A stretch of DNA of 64,000 bases, from contig NZ_CP049255.1 in NCBI RefSeq assembly GCF_011047135.1, positions 2,418,001 through 2,482,000 of the forward strand, in the 5' to 3' direction. The position numbers and the translations under genes are program-made. Positions 8,690 to 18,544 of this stretch are shown one piece after another; the stretch's first letter is position 1; every line of letters starts with the position of its first letter. Source of the DNA: Microbacterium endophyticum. GTDB taxonomy: Bacteria > Actinomycetota > Actinomycetes > Actinomycetales > Microbacteriaceae. The notes below the pieces were generated by a model. It did no database searches and was not told the origin of the DNA. It saw nothing but the letters and a program-made list of their open reading frames with translations.

Positions 8690-9718
8690 ATGTCTTCGCT
8701 GTCGCAGTTTCTTCTGCCCGACTCACAGCGGCAGAGCGTCGATGACGTGCGAGACGCGCTCGACCTCACCCGCGGCGACGCCGTCGGCAAACGCAGCGGA
8801 TTCCTCATCATGCTCATTCTGTCGGGCGTTATCGCCGTCGCCGGCGTGCTTGCCGACTCAACGGCGACAGTGATCGGCGCGATGATCGTCGCACCTCTCG
8901 GTACCCCGATTCTCGGCATTGGCCTCGCCCTCGTCGTGGGCCGGAGAAGCCTCCTGGTGCGCTCGATTTTGTGGGTGCTCGCCAGCGTCGTGATCGTCGT
9001 GTTCATCGGCTATGGGCTCTCGATCATCCTGCCGCACGGCTCTTCGCTGTCGACGAACTCGCAAATTACCGGTCGAACGTCTCCGCAACTAGTCGACCTC
9101 CTGGCGGCGATGGCGACGGGCACGGCGGGCGCTTTCGCAATGTGTCGCCGCGATCTGAGCGCGATCCTGCCCGGAGTCGCGATTGCGATCTCACTCGTGC
9201 CGCCGCTTGGGGTTGTGGGGGTGTGCGCGGGGCAGGGCGACTGGGACAGTGCGCTCGGTGCCCTCATTCTCTTTTTGTCGAACGTGATTTCTCTCGTGAT
9301 CGCCGGGAGTATCGTCTTCACTCTTGCGGGGTATTCACGCGCGGCGGGCTCATCGCGCACCGCCAACCGCAAACGGGCGTACGCGGTGGTCGCTGTGCTT
9401 TCCACAGTGATCGTCGTTCCACTCGCACTGAACACCACGGTCACGGTGGTGCTGACCGGATGGACGCAAAATATCGAGGCGTCAGCGACCGAGTGGCTCA
9501 GCGAAGTCGACGGGGCACGTGTGGGCGGAGTGAAGTGGACGGGCCTTGAAGCGACAGTTCGGGTCGCGACTCCAGACGGCACGGTACCGGCGACTAGCCT
9601 GCTCGAAACCGAGTTGGAGAGCGCTCTGCCGGAGTTCGTCGACGTCGTAGTAGAGGTAGGCGTCGAAGCGACATACCGCGTGAGCTCGCGCGGCGCAGGT
9701 GCTGCCCCTCTTAAGTGA
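8690..9718 (+). CDS. DUF389 (TIGR00341-like) integral membrane protein
   Basis: 342 residues. The conserved core GFLIMLILSGVIAVAGVLADSTATVIGAMIVAPLGTPILGIGLALVVGRR is the DUF389 signature, including the S/DS.A.VIGAM..APL block. About seven hydrophobic helices follow, ending with a soluble C-terminal domain from about residue 255. The function is unknown. The open frame extends 579 nt upstream, but that part is antisense to the acyl-CoA dehydrogenase. I chose the ATG at 8690, since the preceding GTG at 8684 is less likely. The end overlaps the convergent MFS gene by 8 bp. Confidence 0.9.
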   Translation: MSSLSQFLLPDSQRQSVDDVRDALDLTRGDAVGKRSGFLIMLILSGVIAVAGVLADSTATVIGAMIVAPLGTPILGIGLALVVGRRSLLVRSILWVLASVVIVVFIGYGLSIILPHGSSLSTNSQITGRTSPQLVDLLAAMATGTAGAFAMCRRDLSAILPGVAIAISLVPPLGVVGVCAGQGDWDSALGALILFLSNVISLVIAGSIVFTLAGYSRAAGSSRTANRKRAYAVVAVLSTVIVVPLALNTTVTVVLTGWTQNIEASATEWLSEVDGARVGGVKWTGLEATVRVATPDGTVPATSLLETELESALPEFVDVVVEVGVEATYRVSSRGAGAAPLK

Positions 9719-10916
9719 TTGTTTCGACCGGCTCGGTATCGGGTATCGGGCTCGGATCACGGTGGCGCAAGTCGGGAAAGGCGCGTACGAACACGATGCT
9801 GACGATGAGCCCCACGAACATGAAGCCGAAGGCGGCAGCGTATGCGCCGACGTGACCGATGCCGTCAACGAGGAACCCAGCGACGGCCGATCCTGCCGCA
9901 GCGCCGATGAGCTGACCGGTGCCGATCCAACCGTAAGCTTCGGCTGTTTCGCTGAACTTCACACTCGCCGAGGTCATCGCGAAGATCACCGCGAGCGCTG
10001 GCGCGATGCCGATACCGGCGACCAGGAGAGAGCCACCGAGCCACCACGCGTTGAGTGCGAACATCGTCGTGGCAAGGCCGATCGTGACGATCAGAAGGCG
10101 CCGTGCCATCGACCACGGGCTGATGGGGCGGTGCCCCATGCCCAGACCGCCCGCGAGGCTTCCGATACCGAAGACGGCGAGGATGAGGCCAGCCTCGAGG
10201 CCGCCCTCGTCGAACTCGGCGACGACTCCTGCCTCGACCGCAGCACACGCCCCGATGAGAAGGAAGCCGACAGCGGTTGCCATGAGCACCGGCGGCTTCG
10301 CGAGAACGCGGCCGAGTTTGCGGCGACTGCGAGGGATGCGAACACGGCCGACTTCGGGGGACAGGATGAACCAGGACCCGCCGCCGACGAGGATCGCAGC
10401 GATCAGCAGGAGCGCCGGCACCGTGCCGGCCTGTGTTGCCACAAAAGTGATGAGCACTGGCGCCAGAATCCAAATGATCTCTTGCAGTGACGCATCGAGT
10501 GAATACAGCGGAGACAGTTGCCGTGAGTTCACGAGCTTGGGGTAGATCGTTCGGGCAGCCGATTGAATCGGCGGGGTGGTGAGGCCGGCGATGAGTCCGA
10601 GCGCCATGTAGGCGGGAAGAACCATTTCCACCAGGGCGAGTGTCGTGATCGCTATGGCACACAGCACCGTCGTGAGGGTGAGCACTTTGCGCATGCCCCA
10701 CAGGCCCATCCATCGACTCGTGACGGGTCCAGAGATCGCCTGGCCTACCGATGTCGCGGCAAGCACGAGACCCGCCGAACCGTAAGAACCTGTGACGTGC
10801 TCGATATGGAGCAGGATGGCGAGGCTCGTCATTCCGTTGGGAAAACGTGCGGTCAACTGTGCCGCGATGATACGCCCGACGCCGGGGGTGCGCAGAAGGT
10901 CGCGGTAGCTGGCCAT
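9711..10916 (-). CDS. MFS transporter
   Basis: 401 residues with about 12 hydrophobic helices. The N-terminus MASYRDLLRTPGVGRIIAAQLTARFPNGM is common in actinobacterial MFS drug or metabolite exporters of the YfkF/Bcr-like type; the loop between helices 2 and 3 carries SRWMGLWGMRKVL. The substrate cannot be inferred and there are no linked biosynthetic genes. A TAGCGT hexamer lies exactly 6 nt before the ATG and there is no Shine-Dalgarno, so the mRNA is probably leaderless. Confidence 0.88.
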   Translation of the reverse strand: MASYRDLLRTPGVGRIIAAQLTARFPNGMTSLAILLHIEHVTGSYGSAGLVLAATSVGQAISGPVTSRWMGLWGMRKVLTLTTVLCAIAITTLALVEMVLPAYMALGLIAGLTTPPIQSAARTIYPKLVNSRQLSPLYSLDASLQEIIWILAPVLITFVATQAGTVPALLLIAAILVGGGSWFILSPEVGRVRIPRSRRKLGRVLAKPPVLMATAVGFLLIGACAAVEAGVVAEFDEGGLEAGLILAVFGIGSLAGGLGMGHRPISPWSMARRLLIVTIGLATTMFALNAWWLGGSLLVAGIGIAPALAVIFAMTSASVKFSETAEAYGWIGTGQLIGAAAGSAVAGFLVDGIGHVGAYAAAFGFMFVGLIVSIVFVRAFPDLRHRDPSPIPDTEPVETIT

Positions 10917-11179
10917 GCCACAACGCTAGCGCCCAAAAAGGGTGGATTTGGTGCATTCGATCGGTAGCGGTGCGACACGCCGGAGCTGCCATGCGCACCC
11001 ATATTCGATGTCGGAGGGTCCGCATATCGTCGTGATTGTGGACAACGGTCCGGCATCGACACGAAAACCGCGAGATTCAGGCCTTTTCTGATCACACCCG
11101 CGGCGCCTCAGCTGTGGATGAAACGGTGGAGAACCTGTGGTGTACGTGGGGATAGCGGTGGAAAACTACATCCGTGTAA

Positions 11180-11195
11180 CTACTACCCCTAGTGG
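11180..11195. promoter_or_regulatory. Candidate NrdR box 1
   Basis: CTACTACCCCTAGTGG fits the NrdR consensus ACACTATATATAGTGT at 10 of 16 positions. It has the inverted ACTA...TAGT arms centred at 11187.5. It is exactly 32 bp centre to centre from the second box, about three helical turns, which is the tandem arrangement known for actinobacterial NrdR targets. The nrdR gene itself is not in the window. Confidence 0.5.
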
Positions 11196-11211
11196 TGCTA
11201 TCCAATGTCCG

Positions 11212-11227
11212 TACCCATATGTAGTAT
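11212..11227. promoter_or_regulatory. Candidate NrdR box 2
   Basis: TACCCATATGTAGTAT matches the NrdR consensus at 10 of 16, including the central ATAT and the TAGT right arm, centred at 11219.5. NrdR with ATP/dATP represses ribonucleotide reductase genes when dATP is high. The box lies about 60 bp before nrdH. Confidence 0.5.
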
Positions 11228-11288
11228 TGAGTTCCTGGCGGCGTACCGTCGGGACACAGTAAAGATTTTGAGGGGAAACTGGTCCAAT

Positions 11289-11522
11289 ATGGCGATCACT
11301 GTTTACACCAAGCCCTCCTGCGTTCAGTGCACGGCGACATACCGCGCACTGGACTCCAAGGGCATTGAGTACGAAATTCACGACCTCTCGCAGGACCCCG
11401 CGGCCCTCGAGCAGGTAAAGGCACTGGGCTACCTCCAGGCACCGGTTGTCGTCACTGACGGTGACCACTGGTCAGGCTTCCGTCCTGACAAGATCGACGA
11501 GCTCGCCAGCCGCCTGGTCTGA
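11289..11522 (+). CDS. nrdH: NrdH glutaredoxin-like protein
   Basis: 77 residues. NrdH is the dedicated electron donor of class Ib ribonucleotide reductase; it is reduced by thioredoxin reductase. The redox motif is CVQC at residues 11-14 (family CxxC, usually CVQC), and the C-terminal WSGFRPDKI is the NrdH signature that separates it from glutaredoxins. The frame is open further upstream, but the ATG at 11289, preceded by AGGGGAAA, gives the normal family length. It is the first gene of nrdHIEF. Confidence 0.97.
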   Translation: MAITVYTKPSCVQCTATYRALDSKGIEYEIHDLSQDPAALEQVKALGYLQAPVVVTDGDHWSGFRPDKIDELASRLV

Positions 11523-11526
11523 AGAC

Positions 11527-11967
11527 ATGACCAGGGCGGTTGCAACATCGGCACCGCTCCTCGTCTACTTTTCGAGCGTGTCGGGAAACACTGCGCGTTT
11601 CATCGAGAAGTTGGGGATGCCGGCGGAGCGGATTCCGCTTCAGCCGAGGGATGCCCCCCTCGAGGTCAACGAACCTTTCGTCTTGGTCACCCCGACATAT
11701 GGCGGTGGCCAAGGCCGTGGGGAAGAGGGCGGCGCTGTTCCGAAGCAGGTTATTCGCTTCTTAAATAGAGAACAGAACCGCCGCCACATCCGCGGAGTGA
11801 TCTCCGCGGGAAACACAAACTTCGGTGAGGCCTTTTGTCTTGCCGGTGACATCATCAGCCGCAAGTGCAACGTGCCGCACATGTACCGGCTAGAACTCTT
11901 TGGCACGCCTGAAGATGTCGACCGCGTGAGCGACGGATTGGAAAAATGGTGGAGACAACAGCACTGA
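11527..11967 (+). CDS. nrdI: NrdI flavodoxin-like ribonucleotide reductase activator
   Basis: 146 residues. NrdI is a flavodoxin-like FMN protein that supplies oxidant for assembly of the dimanganese-tyrosyl radical in NrdF. The phosphate loop is [13 protein letters not shown], followed by TPTYGGGQG and [16 protein letters not shown], all typical of NrdI. The ATG lies 4 nt after the nrdH stop and the end overlaps nrdE by 22 bp, which shows tight translational coupling. Confidence 0.96.
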   Translation: MTRAVATSAPLLVYFSSVSGNTARFIEKLGMPAERIPLQPRDAPLEVNEPFVLVTPTYGGGQGRGEEGGAVPKQVIRFLNREQNRRHIRGVISAGNTNFGEAFCLAGDIISRKCNVPHMYRLELFGTPEDVDRVSDGLEKWWRQQH

Positions 11968-14105
11968 AAGACCCCGCATTCAAGAGCGAGGCGCGTTTCG
12001 AAGGGCTTGATTACCACTCGCTCAACGCGATGCTTAATCTCTACGACGCTGACGGAAAGATTCAGTTCGACGCCGATAGGCGCGCCGCTCGCGAGTACTT
12101 CCTGCAGCACGTCAACCAGAACACCGTTTTCTTTCACTCGCTCAAAGAGCGCCTCGACTACCTGGTCGAGAAGGAGTATTACGAAGGTGCCGTTCTCGAG
12201 GCATACCCCTTCGAGTTCATCGAGAAGCTCAACGACTTCGCGTACTCGAAGAAGTTCCGCTTCGCGACCTTCCTCGGGGCTTTCAAGTACTACACGAGCT
12301 ACACGCTCAAGACATTTGACGGCAAGCGCTACCTCGAGCGCTTCGAAGACCGCGTAGTTATGACAGCTCTTGCGCTCGCCGATGGCGACCAGAAGCTCGC
12401 GATGAACCTGGTCGATGAGATTCTTGCTGGCCGATTCCAGCCGGCGACACCGACGTTCTTGAACGCCGGCAAAGCTCAACGCGGCGAACTCGTCTCCTGC
12501 TTCCTGCTTCGTATCGAAGACAACATGGAGTCGATTTCACGCGGAATCAACTCGTCACTGCAGCTGTCGAAGCGCGGCGGCGGTGTGGCTCTGCTGCTGT
12601 CGAACATCCGCGAGTCGGGTGCTCCGATCAAGCAGATCGAGAACCAGTCGAGCGGCATCATCCCCGTGATGAAGCTCCTCGAAGACAGCTTCAGTTACGC
12701 CAACCAGCTGGGTGCTCGCCAGGGCGCCGGTGCTGTGTACCTGTCGGCTCACCACCCCGACATCATGCGCTTCCTCGACACCAAGCGCGAGAACGCCGAC
12801 GAGAAGATCCGTATCAAGACGCTCTCGCTGGGTGTTGTCGTTCCTGACATCACGTTCGAGCTCGCACGCAACGATGAAGACATGTATCTCTTCTCCCCGT
12901 ACGACGTCGAGAAGGTCTACGGAGTGCCGTTCGGCGATATCTCCGTCACCGAGAAGTATCGCGAAATGGTCGATGACTCGCGCATCAAGAAGACCAAGAT
13001 CAACGCGCGCGAGTTCTTCCAGACGATCGCGGAAATCCAGTTCGAGTCTGGTTACCCGTACGTCATGTTCGAAGACACCGTCAACAAGGCGAACCCCATC
13101 AAGGGCCGTATCAACATGTCGAACCTCTGCAGCGAAATTCTGCAGGTGAACACACCGACCACGTACAACGCTGACCTGTCGTACGACCAGATCGGTAAAG
13201 ACATCTCCTGCAACCTTGGTTCGATGAACATCGCACTGTCGATGGATGCTGAAGACCTCGGCAAGACGGTCGAAACCGCTATTCGCGCTCTGAGCGCGGT
13301 AAGTGAGCAGAGCCACATCGCTTCGGTTCGTTCCATCGAAGACGGAAACGACCGTTCGCACGCCATCGGCCTTGGTCAGATGAACCTCCACGGCTACCTC
13401 GCACGTGAGCACGTGTACTACGGCTCCGAAGAGGGCGTCGACTTCACGAACATCTACTTCTACACGGTGTTGTTCCACGCGCTTCGCGCATCGAACAACC
13501 TCGCGGTTGAGCGCGGAAAGGCCTTCGACGGTTTCGAAGACTCCACGTACGCCAGCGGTGAGTTCTTCGACAAGTACATCGATGGCGTATGGGCACCTGC
13601 AACAGCCAAGGTCACCGAGATGTTCGCGGGTAAGCACATCCCGACGCAGGAAGACTGGGTAGCGCTGAAGGCTTCCATCCAGGAGCACGGTATCTACAAC
13701 CAGAACCTGCAGGCTGTGCCTCCGACCGGTTCGATCTCGTACATCAACAACTCGACGTCGTCGATCCACCCGATCGCGTCGAAGGTTGAGATCCGCAAAG
13801 AAGGCAAGCTCGGGCGTGTGTACTACCCGGCGGCGTTCATGACGAACGACAACCTGGAGTACTACCAGGATGCCTACGAAATCGGCTACGAGAAGGTCAT
13901 CGACACCTACGCCGCAGCCACTCAGCACGTTGACCAGGGGCTGTCGCTCACGCTGTTCTTCAAGGACACCGCAACGACCCGCGACATCAACAAGGCGCAG
14001 ATCTACGCATGGCGCAAGGGCATCAAGACGATTTACTACATCCGCCTGCGGCAGATGGCGCTTGAGGGCACTGACATGTCCGAGTGCGTCTCGTGCATGC
14101 TCTGA
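11946..14105 (+). CDS. nrdE: Class Ib ribonucleoside-diphosphate reductase alpha subunit
   Basis: 719 residues, the normal NrdE length. It reduces NDPs to dNDPs. Signatures are [16 protein letters not shown] with the first active-site Cys, SNLCSEI with the thiyl-radical Cys, CNLGSMNIA with the partner Cys, and the mobile C-terminal ECVSCML whose Cys714 and Cys717 take electrons from NrdH. There is no N-terminal ATP cone, which is the usual class Ib state. The start inside nrdI (ATG 11946) is supported by good N-terminal family sequence ([17 protein letters not shown]). Confidence 0.98.
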   Translation: MVETTALKDPAFKSEARFEGLDYHSLNAMLNLYDADGKIQFDADRRAAREYFLQHVNQNTVFFHSLKERLDYLVEKEYYEGAVLEAYPFEFIEKLNDFAYSKKFRFATFLGAFKYYTSYTLKTFDGKRYLERFEDRVVMTALALADGDQKLAMNLVDEILAGRFQPATPTFLNAGKAQRGELVSCFLLRIEDNMESISRGINSSLQLSKRGGGVALLLSNIRESGAPIKQIENQSSGIIPVMKLLEDSFSYANQLGARQGAGAVYLSAHHPDIMRFLDTKRENADEKIRIKTLSLGVVVPDITFELARNDEDMYLFSPYDVEKVYGVPFGDISVTEKYREMVDDSRIKKTKINAREFFQTIAEIQFESGYPYVMFEDTVNKANPIKGRINMSNLCSEILQVNTPTTYNADLSYDQIGKDISCNLGSMNIALSMDAEDLGKTVETAIRALSAVSEQSHIASVRSIEDGNDRSHAIGLGQMNLHGYLAREHVYYGSEEGVDFTNIYFYTVLFHALRASNNLAVERGKAFDGFEDSTYASGEFFDKYIDGVWAPATAKVTEMFAGKHIPTQEDWVALKASIQEHGIYNQNLQAVPPTGSISYINNSTSSIHPIASKVEIRKEGKLGRVYYPAAFMTNDNLEYYQDAYEIGYEKVIDTYAAATQHVDQGLSLTLFFKDTATTRDINKAQIYAWRKGIKTIYYIRLRQMALEGTDMSECVSCML

Positions 14106-15104
<999 letters not shown>

Positions 15105-15122
15105 CGAAGATCCGATCAACGT

Positions 15123-15160
15123 AAAAGGTGGGGCCCGGCACACGCCGGGCCCCACCTTTT
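15123..15160. terminator. Bidirectional intrinsic terminator between nrdF and the pentose permease gene
   Basis: Perfect 17-bp inverted repeat: arms 15123-15139 and 15144-15160, loop ACAC. The stem is GC-rich and flanked by AAAA and TTTT, so it can end transcription from both sides. The TAA stop of the permease gene overlaps its right edge. Confidence 0.95.
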
Positions 15161-16427
15161 ACGTTCGGCCGCCGCCGGAGCGCAATCGAGATACGGCATC
15201 GACGGTCGCGGCGAGGATCAGTACACCGCCGGTGACGAGCAGGTTGATACCCGCCGGGAGCCGCAGCAGGCCGAGCCCGTTCGTGATCATAGCGATGACG
15301 AGTGCGCCGATGGCCGCGTGCATGAGTCGGCCGCGCCCACCGAACAGACTCACGCCGCCGACGACGGCTGCGGCTACACCGCTGAGCACGATGTCGCGGC
15401 CCGCCGCGGCATCCACTGACGCAATGCGGGCCGCACTGAAAAGTCCTGAGAGCACGGCAAGAGTGGAGCAGGCGACGAATGCCCACCACTTGACCCATCG
15501 CACCTTGACCCCAGATCGACGTGCAGCTTCGGCATTGCCGCCAATGGCGTAGATGTAACGCCCAAATTTGGTGCGGTCCAGAATGAACGTGCCGATCCAC
15601 AAAATGACGAGCACGACCGGAACGATGATCGGAACGCCTTGAACCGGAAGGATCGACTGCGATCTGTCCAGATTGAGCACGCCGATAACGAGCCCGCCCA
15701 GAACGACGATCGCCCCCAATTTGAGCCATACGAGGGTGAGAGTGCGGTTGGGTACGCCGGCCCGCGAGCGCTGTATGCGATCCCAGAACGACGTGGCTGC
15801 TGAAACGATGAGGATGATCGCGAGCATCACCCACCCCGCCCATACCGGCAGGTTGCTGTTTTGAATGGCGATGAGTTCTGGCACCTGAATTTGATACAGC
15901 CCGCCAGCGCCGATGATCAGGAGCGCGAGACCCTGGTACCCCAAAAAGAGCCCTAGCGTCACGACGAACGACGGGATACCGACGCGAGCGACAAAGAAGC
16001 CGATGAGTGCTCCCGTCACTATTCCGAACCCGAATCCGATCACGAGTGCAAGAATCCAATTCACCCCGAACTTGTCGTTGAGTACCACGAAGATCGCCAT
16101 CGCAACGCCACCTGTGACGCCCGCAGACAGATCGATTTCGCCCAACAGCAGGACAAAGACGAGCGCCATTCCGAGCATGACCAGCGAAGCGGCCTGGTTC
16201 AGGAGATTGGCGAAGTTGCCCGCTGTGAGAAAGTACGGACTGAGTGACGTGAACAACGCCGTGAGTACGATGAGACCGCCGATAGCGGGTAACGCCCCCA
16301 TTTCGCCGCCACGAAGACGCTGAAGCCACGCGGCGAACTGATCGCGAACGCCGCCCTCAAGTCCACTGCCGATGAGGTCGCTGCTCGAAGATCCGCTTGA
16401 GGATCCGCTAGTTTTCGGCGCGCTCAC
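15159..16427 (-). CDS. XylH-like sugar ABC transporter permease
   Basis: 422 residues with about ten or eleven membrane helices after a Ser-rich hydrophilic N-terminus. The conserved LLLGEIDLSAGVTGGVAMAIF and IYAIGGNAEAARRSGVKVRWVKW blocks place it in the BPD_transp_2 family of pentose and ribose permeases (XylH, RbsC, GguB). An inserted cytoplasmic loop with FWDRIQRSRAGVPNRTLT fits XylH-type permeases. It overlaps the ATPase stop by 4 bp and is the last gene of the cluster SBP-ATPase-permease. The sugar is inferred to be xylose-like from family resemblance only. Confidence 0.9.
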   Translation of the reverse strand: MSAPKTSGSSSGSSSSDLIGSGLEGGVRDQFAAWLQRLRGGEMGALPAIGGLIVLTALFTSLSPYFLTAGNFANLLNQAASLVMLGMALVFVLLLGEIDLSAGVTGGVAMAIFVVLNDKFGVNWILALVIGFGFGIVTGALIGFFVARVGIPSFVVTLGLFLGYQGLALLIIGAGGLYQIQVPELIAIQNSNLPVWAGWVMLAIILIVSAATSFWDRIQRSRAGVPNRTLTLVWLKLGAIVVLGGLVIGVLNLDRSQSILPVQGVPIIVPVVLVILWIGTFILDRTKFGRYIYAIGGNAEAARRSGVKVRWVKWWAFVACSTLAVLSGLFSAARIASVDAAAGRDIVLSGVAAAVVGGVSLFGGRGRLMHAAIGALVIAMITNGLGLLRLPAGINLLVTGGVLILAATVDAVSRLRSGGGRT

Positions 16428-17212
16428 CGCAGGCCCTCCGCAGCAATCGTGGTGGTATCCATGACAGAGAACCCTTCCGGCGTCTTCGCGCCCGTGATGT
16501 AACCCACGATGTCGTCACGCGACGTTGCATCGGCGTCGATTTGGGCGACCATCTGACCGAGGTAGAGCACTGCGATGTCGTCTGCGACAGCGAAGACATC
16601 GGCGAGATTGTGGCTAATCAGCAGCACGGCGACGCCCTGCTCGGCGAGCCGCCTCACAAGGTTCAGTACTTGTTCGGTCTGCGCCACGCCGAGAGCCGCA
16701 GTCGGCTCGTCGAGAATGACGACGCGTGCCTTCTTCAAGACGGCGCGCGCGATCGCGACAGTTTGGCGCTGACCACCCGACAACGACGAGACCTTTTGTC
16801 GCACAGATTTGACGGTACGAACAGAAAGCGAGCGCAGCGTATCGGAGGCATCCTTTTCCATTCGACCCTCATCGAATGTGCCACCGCGAAGTTCTTCACG
16901 CCCGAGAAACATGTTCTGCACGATGTCGAGGTTGTCGCAGAGTGCGAGGTCTTGATAGACGACCTCGATTCCGTAATGACCGGCATCGCGCGGTGAATGC
17001 AGCGTGACGGACTGGCCTTCGAATCGGATGCTTCCGCCGTCGTACGGCTGTACGCCGGCGAGTCCTTTGACCAGTGTGGATTTTCCGGCGCCGTTGTCAC
17101 CGACGAGCGCCGTGACCTTGCCCGCACGAATGTGGAGATCGACGCCCTTCAAGACAGTGACGGGCCCGAAGGACTTGCGGATTCCCGAGAGTTCAATGAT
17201 GTATTCGCTCAT
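16424..17212 (-). CDS. XylG-like sugar ABC transporter ATPase with a single ABC domain
   Basis: 262 residues with one nucleotide-binding domain: Walker A GDNGAGKST, signature LSGGQRQTVAIARAV, Walker [12 protein letters not shown] and the H-loop LLISHN. Pentose/ribose transporter ATPases are usually double (about 500 residues, like GguA elsewhere in this window), so this is the half-size form, which would work as a homodimer. This form is common among actinobacterial FrcA/XylG-like proteins. It lies between the binding-protein gene and the permease gene and is separated from the former by a hairpin. Confidence 0.92.
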   Translation of the reverse strand: MSEYIIELSGIRKSFGPVTVLKGVDLHIRAGKVTALVGDNGAGKSTLVKGLAGVQPYDGGSIRFEGQSVTLHSPRDAGHYGIEVVYQDLALCDNLDIVQNMFLGREELRGGTFDEGRMEKDASDTLRSLSVRTVKSVRQKVSSLSGGQRQTVAIARAVLKKARVVILDEPTAALGVAQTEQVLNLVRRLAEQGVAVLLISHNLADVFAVADDIAVLYLGQMVAQIDADATSRDDIVGYITGAKTPEGFSVMDTTTIAAEGLR

Positions 17213-17250
17213 GCTCGCTTCCTTGCGACAGTTCCGAAATGCGTGCCAGA

Positions 17251-17283
17251 GGGCGCCGCACCTGACCGGCGCGGCGCCCTCTA
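17251..17283. terminator. Intercistronic hairpin between binding-protein and ATPase genes
   Basis: An 11-bp inverted repeat (GAGGGCGCCGC / GCGGCGCCCTC, arms 17251-17261 and 17273-17283) lies just after the binding-protein stop on the minus strand. There is no T-run after it, so it is more likely a partial attenuator or 3-prime mRNA stabiliser that raises binding-protein levels above ATPase levels. Confidence 0.7.
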
Positions 17284-17291
17284 TCCACGGT

Positions 17292-18362
17292 TTACTTCAC
17301 GCCGTATTCTTCGCACTTGGGTGCAACATCGCCGGTGCAGATCTCGGCTGCCGACGCATCGCCAGCATCGACGACTGTCTGCACCTCGTCAGGCCCGACA
17401 AGCTGCGGTGTGACGGCGATATACGGTGTGCCGTCGTCGAGCGTGAGATCGGTGCTCACCGTTTCACCGTTGAGCAGCTTCACGACGACGTCAACGGCCG
17501 CCGTTGCTTCGTCAGCCACCGGCTTGTAGACAGTGGCTGTCTGCCACCCGAGCAGGATGTTCTGGAGCCCAGCCACGTTGGCGTCTTGGCCCGAAACTGG
17601 AACTCCCGTCAGATTGTTCTTCTGCAGGATGGAGATAACTCCCGCAGCGTTGGTGTCATTCGCCGACCACACAGCATCGACGCTTCCGCCAAGAGATGTG
17701 AGGGCCTGCTCGAAGTTCGTTGCCGACTTCGCCTGATCCCACACGCCCTTGGGCTCGGCAGCCGGTGTGATTCCGGCAGCCGACATCGCTTTGTCTGCGC
17801 CCTCACGGAACATCGCCGCGTTACCGTCGGTCGGGTCACCACCCATGTAGATGACTGAGGCGGTTGCCGGGTCCTTACCGGCGGCGGTCAGTCCATCGAC
17901 AATCGTCTGTCCTTCAAGCTCTCCCACCTGCACGTTGTCGAACGAGACGTAGTAGTCGGCGCCGGTAAATGGTCGGTCATAGGCGATAACCGGGATGCCT
18001 TGAGCCTTCGCTTTGGTTGCAACCCCTTCAGCCGCGCCGTTGTAATCGACGAGCAGCATGACGCCGCAGCCCTGCGTGAGCTGTTGGTCTGCGATGGTCG
18101 AGTACTTGCTCGTGTCTCCCTGCGCATTTTGAATGTCGACCTCGAAACCCGCCGATGTCAGGCCCTCTTCGAGATACGCACGGTCAAAGTTCTCCCAACG
18201 GGGTGACGATGCCGCATCCGGAAGGATGACGCAGGCCCGAGCCGCTGCATCGCCGCCACCACCGTCGCTACTTGCCGTGTCGGTTGAACCAGAACAACCC
18301 GATAGCGCTAACGCTGTGGTGGCTGAGAGCGCTCCCACAAGCGCCCATGTGCTTTTCTTCAT
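17292..18362 (-). CDS. XylF-like sugar-binding lipoprotein
   Basis: 356 residues. The signal peptide ends in the lipobox LSGC (acylated Cys23), followed by a Gly/Ser/Asp linker. The periplasmic-binding fold (Peripla_BP_4) has the first strand ACVILPDAASSPRWENFDRAYLEEGL, the hinge VIAYDRPFTGADYYVSFDNVQVGELEGQ and VWSANDTNAAGVISILQKN, all strongly XylF/ChvE-like. It captures an aldopentose outside the cell for the downstream ATPase and permease. GGGTGAG precedes the ATG. No regulator gene adjoins; a GTGAA-N4-TTCAC palindrome at 18381 may be its operator. Confidence 0.93.
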   Translation of the reverse strand: MKKSTWALVGALSATTALALSGCSGSTDTASSDGGGGDAAARACVILPDAASSPRWENFDRAYLEEGLTSAGFEVDIQNAQGDTSKYSTIADQQLTQGCGVMLLVDYNGAAEGVATKAKAQGIPVIAYDRPFTGADYYVSFDNVQVGELEGQTIVDGLTAAGKDPATASVIYMGGDPTDGNAAMFREGADKAMSAAGITPAAEPKGVWDQAKSATNFEQALTSLGGSVDAVWSANDTNAAGVISILQKNNLTGVPVSGQDANVAGLQNILLGWQTATVYKPVADEATAAVDVVVKLLNGETVSTDLTLDDGTPYIAVTPQLVGPDEVQTVVDAGDASAAEICTGDVAPKCEEYGVK

Positions 18363-18380
18363 TTCTCACCCTTCATTGAC

Positions 18381-18394
18381 GTGAAAAACTTCAC
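18381..18394. promoter_or_regulatory. Candidate operator of the xylFGH-like cluster
   Basis: GTGAAAAACTTCAC is an inverted repeat (GTGAA, 4-nt spacer, TTCAC) 18 bp upstream of the binding-protein ATG, in the expected leader or promoter position. No regulator in the window is clearly linked to it. The sequence differs from the AATGTGA-type sites of the LacI protein at 31660. Confidence 0.35.
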
Positions 18395-18544
18395 TCGCAT
18401 CGTCATCGACGCGGCACTTGAACCTTGCTCCTCGGGATTGCGAAAGAAAAGCAATTGACGGTCACAGTTCGGTAACGGCGTGTGGATCTCCGTCGCTCGT
18501 GAACACGACATGATGGCAATGGCAGGCGAAACGAGAGGGTCACC

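Larger units (their letters stand above)
10917..11288. other. 372-bp regulatory region upstream of nrdH
   Basis: No gene is visible here. The left end holds the TAGCGT promoter element of the MFS gene. The right part holds two NrdR-box-like palindromes and an AGGGGAAA ribosome site for nrdH. Two near-consensus DnaA boxes in the same orientation, TGTGGACAA at 11037 and TGTGGATGA at 11113 (each 8 of 9), also lie here. The region 11001-11180 is otherwise unassigned. Confidence 0.55.

Noticed and set aside
9699..10490. 263-residue plus-strand ORF antisense to the MFS gene
   Set aside because: Asp/Glu/Arg-rich shadow of a membrane protein gene; no domain.
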